Source: JAIBAJ01 sp965284645
GTDB lineage: Bacteria > Bacteroidota > Bacteroidia > JAIBAJ01
NCBI GenBank assembly: GCA_965284645.1
Contig: OZ260106.1
Coordinates: 744,001-808,000 of the forward strand
Reading direction: 5' to 3'
DNA length: 64,000 nt
The notes beneath the pieces are model-generated. The model worked only from the letters and a program-made list of their open reading frames with translations. It did no database searches and had not been told where the DNA came from. Position 1 is the first letter of the stretch. Each line of letters begins with the position of its first letter. Made by a program: the position numbers and the translations under genes. This document shows positions 61,669 through 64,000 of the stretch, in pieces.

Positions 61669-61742
61669 GGGTTTTACTAAATTAAGCAATAGCCGGAACC
61701 GCCTCGATTTTTAATTCTTAATTTTTATTTTTTAATTCATTA

Positions 61743-61883
61743 GGCGTGCCCCATTCGCCAATAACCATTTGGCCTTTAAATTAAGTTTTATCCATGGCTC
61801 ATGGTCGGGCTATTCGCTTCAAGTCCTCGGCCTGCTCCGTGCCTCCGCAGTCCTGTGGGCTTTACGCTTCTATCCCTGCCCGG
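61743..61883 (+). repeat. Element B copy 9
   Basis: Forward copy. Inner stem CCAT/ATGG plus GCC/GGC; small hairpin CTGC/GCAG around TCCGTGCCTCC; outer helix CGTGC/GCCCG. It lies between the convergent A2M and HNH genes. Confidence 0.85.
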
Positions 61884-61947
61884 GAAGAGGGTGCTTGGAA
61901 CGGGCTTTGGTGCTTTGAAAAAAAATAGCTTCATCTCGCAAATGAAT

Positions 61948-62040
61948 TTTTTAAGTTCAATACGCAGGGAAAGTTCAGCTAAATCGAGCTGCTCGGATTA
62001 AAAACCCGGCTATTTTTTAACTTGGGCGAAAGGGAGTTGG
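61948..62040 (+). repeat. Divergent element A relative
   Basis: Shares TTCAGCTAAATCGAGC, CTCGGATTAAAAA, TTTAACTTGGGC and the tail AAAGGGAGTTGGCGAAAG with the copy at 61556-61667, in the same orientation about 390 bp apart, but the terminator stem is degraded. Confidence 0.6.
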
Positions 62041-62388
62041 CGAAAGGGGGCTGCCTTTATGGGTTATAATCGGGGATAAGACTTTCTATTGGCCTTACAG
62101 AGGTCATATCGCCTTTCTCAACAAACAACTTTCCTAATTTCTCTGTTCTCACAACCATAACCGTTGATAATTAGAGAAAGACCAACGGCTATTTCGAAGC
62201 ACTTTATAACACAAATTAAGCTATTCATGACTTTGCGAAATCGGTGATTTCGCAAATTTGAATGCAAGATAGAACTTATGGATGCCTTCAAGCTTGTTTG
62301 TGGAACAACTCATGCTAAAGTCTTTATAATCTATTATCTTAGAAAACTTTTTTAAAGGTGTTTGGAAAATATTGGGCTCATAAGCTAA
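62041..62388. other. Gap before the HNH gene, with a perfect 11-bp palindrome
   Basis: No gene seen. At 62232-62256 lies TTTGCGAAATC, 3-nt spacer GGT, GATTTCGCAAA, a perfect inverted repeat with no T tract, so it is not a typical terminator. It could be an operator or a structured 3' end of the HNH transcript. Confidence 0.5.
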
Positions 62389-63426
62389 TCATGGAATTAC
62401 CATGTATTCAAAACCATTATTAGCGGCAATAGAAATCAAAGGTTGGATTCTATCTTTAAAATTCTCCTTTGTGAAACTTTTAAGGTCTGGAAAAATAGTA
62501 AGATAATCCTCAAGCAGTTTATTCTTGGGAGATTTTTCAGTTACAATTTCAATTGCCGTTTTCTGCATTTCATAAAAAGGCATGAAATATTTATCTAAAG
62601 GAGGAAGTTTATCGCCTTTTGAGCTATTGAAGGTTGTATCGGCGGGAATAAGGTTCCAAATTAAATCATGAGAAACAAAATTGTAGGGTATAAAATGCTC
62701 AACAGCATAGTTTCCTACCTTAAGGTTTTTACCCGTATAAATACAATTTACCGAACCAAGTTCATTTAGAACTACATCCCAAAATTTAGTTCGTTGGTTT
62801 GTTAAGCTATTTCTTATTGCAGGTTTAATAACCTTATTTGGAATATCTGGCACATTGGGATTCTTTGCTTGTAGAAACAGTGCCAAGTTCCAGTAACAGA
62901 AATCTTTCAGCACACCCGAATTTAAAATCAAATAGTCCTTCCATTCTGGATTAATTTCTATTCGCTCATCCAGCAGTGAATACAAGCACTTATCTGTAAA
63001 CGAATTCGATAATAAATAAATTTCCCCTTTCTCTTTTCCAGGAAACCAAGGACTCAAAAACCAATGAGGTACATTCTTATTAAAGTGCCAAAGCAACTTC
63101 TCTGTTTCTTTAAATTTAGAGTCGGATAATTTATGAAAAACGGAATGCTGCTTTTCGTCAATCGAAATTTTTTCCCATTGGTGCAAAAACTTAACTGTGT
63201 CTTGAATTAGGTCCTGCTTACCAAAAGATACATGAAAGTAGTTCACAGTAAACCAAGCATTCGATATCATTCTAGCGAACAATATTCGTTTAGGCAAAAT
63301 TAAATTTCCCTCTTCAACTTCTTGCAAAATGGACAATAGCCAATAATACTTGTAGGTAGCCGAAGTATTATTGAAACAAGCAGCAAGAAGGTTTACAGGA
63401 AGTTGGTTTGACTGCGGGAGATGCAT
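62389..63426 (-). CDS. HNH-endonuclease-domain protein
   Basis: This is a 345-residue soluble protein. The N-terminal two thirds (about 1-230) are helical and unrecognised. An HNH nuclease core follows: CIYTGKNL, then VEHFIPYNFV (first His), SHDLIWNLIPADTTFNSSKGDKLP (Asn and the final N-x-x-K-G-D-x-L-P pattern seen in many HNH proteins). No signal or membrane segment. It lies 102 bp downstream of the helicase gene on the same strand, so the two may form one operon with a nuclease and a motor. Base composition is more AT-rich than the housekeeping genes, in line with transfer. Confidence 0.8.
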   Translation of the reverse strand: MHLPQSNQLPVNLLAACFNNTSATYKYYWLLSILQEVEEGNLILPKRILFARMISNAWFTVNYFHVSFGKQDLIQDTVKFLHQWEKISIDEKQHSVFHKLSDSKFKETEKLLWHFNKNVPHWFLSPWFPGKEKGEIYLLSNSFTDKCLYSLLDERIEINPEWKDYLILNSGVLKDFCYWNLALFLQAKNPNVPDIPNKVIKPAIRNSLTNQRTKFWDVVLNELGSVNCIYTGKNLKVGNYAVEHFIPYNFVSHDLIWNLIPADTTFNSSKGDKLPPLDKYFMPFYEMQKTAIEIVTEKSPKNKLLEDYLTIFPDLKSFTKENFKDRIQPLISIAANNGFEYMVIP

Positions 63427-63528
63427 TAAATTTTATTCATTGTATGAGAATTGTTTCTAATTTTCAAGCTCCATAAAGGATTAAATGTCTGGTCTTGGTT
63501 TTAAATCAATTTCAAATTATTCGTTTTT

Positions 63529-64000
63529 TTAAATTGTTTTGAAACCTATTCCTTTTAAATAATTGAAAGTAGCATTATAAAATTCTGGTTGTCTCGTATG
63601 GTCTTCTTTATTTCCTTCGGGAACAACAATTACCATGCCTTGTCTTGCCCTTGTAAGTAAAACCCTATATGCGTTTAATAAGTATTTTTTTCTTTCCAAT
63701 TTGTGAATATTTTGCCATTTATTGCCAATAAAAGAAAACATCTTCCAACCATCTTTTGTTTTTCTCAAATCGCCGTCCCAAGTTACACAAGCCCAGTCCA
63801 ATTCTAAACCTTGTACTTGAAATTCTGTTGCAACATCTTCCATAAAATAAGAAGAACGAATGTCGTCTTTACCATCCAAAAACCAATTTACGTGATTTAT
63901 AGGGGTTTTTACATCGATTGCCAATGGTTTCAATCGATATGCTTGAGAGGAAACCACAATACCATATCTTTCGCTTCCTCTTGCTTTTTGTTTTAACCAA
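63529..64000 (-). CDS. Schlafen-group-3/DUF2075-type helicase, C-terminal part (partial)
   Basis: The frame is open to the right edge (starting within W-L-K-Q-K), so the N-terminus is outside. The last about 155 residues include GIVVSSQAYRLKPL, EFQVQGLELDWACVTWDGDL, YRVLLTRARQGMVIVVP and a short tail. The segment VQGLELDW followed by a LLTRARQG motif (helicase motif VI, arginine finger) is what I associate with DUF2075/Schlafen-group-3 helicases (PF09848). These ATPases occur in defence and RNA/DNA processing contexts. The GTG at 63957 is internal, not the start. The next gene is an HNH nuclease. Confidence 0.8.
   Translation of the reverse strand, partial: WLKQKARGSERYGIVVSSQAYRLKPLAIDVKTPINHVNWFLDGKDDIRSSYFMEDVATEFQVQGLELDWACVTWDGDLRKTKDGWKMFSFIGNKWQNIHKLERKKYLLNAYRVLLTRARQGMVIVVPEGNKEDHTRQPEFYNATFNYLKGIGFKTI

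Overview
The window comes from a member of the Bacteroidota. Several independent signs agree. Two secreted proteins end in type IX secretion (Por) sorting domains. Promoter-like sites fit the phylum's TAnnTTTG -7 box. Shine-Dalgarno sequences are absent. The ATP-dependent PEP carboxykinase, the sirtuin without zinc cysteines and the thrS-infC-rpmI-rplT operon fit the same picture. I cannot place it below phylum from this sequence. No rRNA, tRNA, CRISPR array or prophage was seen.

Layout. 1-1853: end of an ABC permease, its LolD-type ATPase and a LytS-type histidine kinase, apparently one operon. 2147-6140: acyltransferase, fatty acid desaturase, M32 carboxypeptidase. 6558-8017: a complete IS3-family insertion sequence with inverted repeats and a 3-bp target duplication. 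8134-13888: extended SDR, GAF histidine kinase, second acyltransferase, a cyclic-nucleotide-domain protein, SixA phosphatase. 13969-24164: purD, sirtuin, two T9SS cargo proteins, TlpA-like thioredoxin, pckA, atypical SDR, crcB, a PAP2 phosphatase and an M23 peptidase. 24821-35702: a minus-strand run with an MsbA-like exporter, wecB, a small secreted protein, omega-amidase-like hydrolase, thiolase, mannose-1-phosphate guanylyltransferase, aminotransferase and an M1 aminopeptidase lipoprotein. 36338-37693: mgtE. 38857-42090: thrS-infC-rpmI-rplT. 43284-46847: outer-membrane barrel, PAP2 phosphatase, sucD, second atypical SDR. 47970-52401: a three-gene minus-strand unit (TolB-like beta-propeller, M28-PDZ peptidase, and a frameshifted secreted protein). 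53547-61524: double amidohydrolase and a 1462-residue alpha-2-macroglobulin-like protein. 62389-64000: an HNH nuclease downstream of a Schlafen-group-3/DUF2075-type helicase that runs off the window and may be a defence pair.

The intergenic DNA is the most unusual part. Four classes of repeat fill nearly every large gap. (1) Element B, nine copies of about 140 bp on both strands, keeps base pairing while changing sequence in at least three helices, so it looks like a structured RNA or ssDNA element. (2) Element A, about 160 bp, has two near-identical full copies and several fragments. (3) Four arrays of 150-159 bp units sit at 37.7-38.8, 46.9-48.0, 52.4-53.3 and 56.6-57.1 kb. (4) Long tracts are built from non-identical 7-bp words held in one heptad register for tens to more than 100 bp. 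None of these is explained by the genes, and they are the main candidates for undescribed biology here. Other points of interest are a probable AUU start for infC, an A9 slippage site in the insertion sequence, and terminator hairpins that overlap the start of the next gene.
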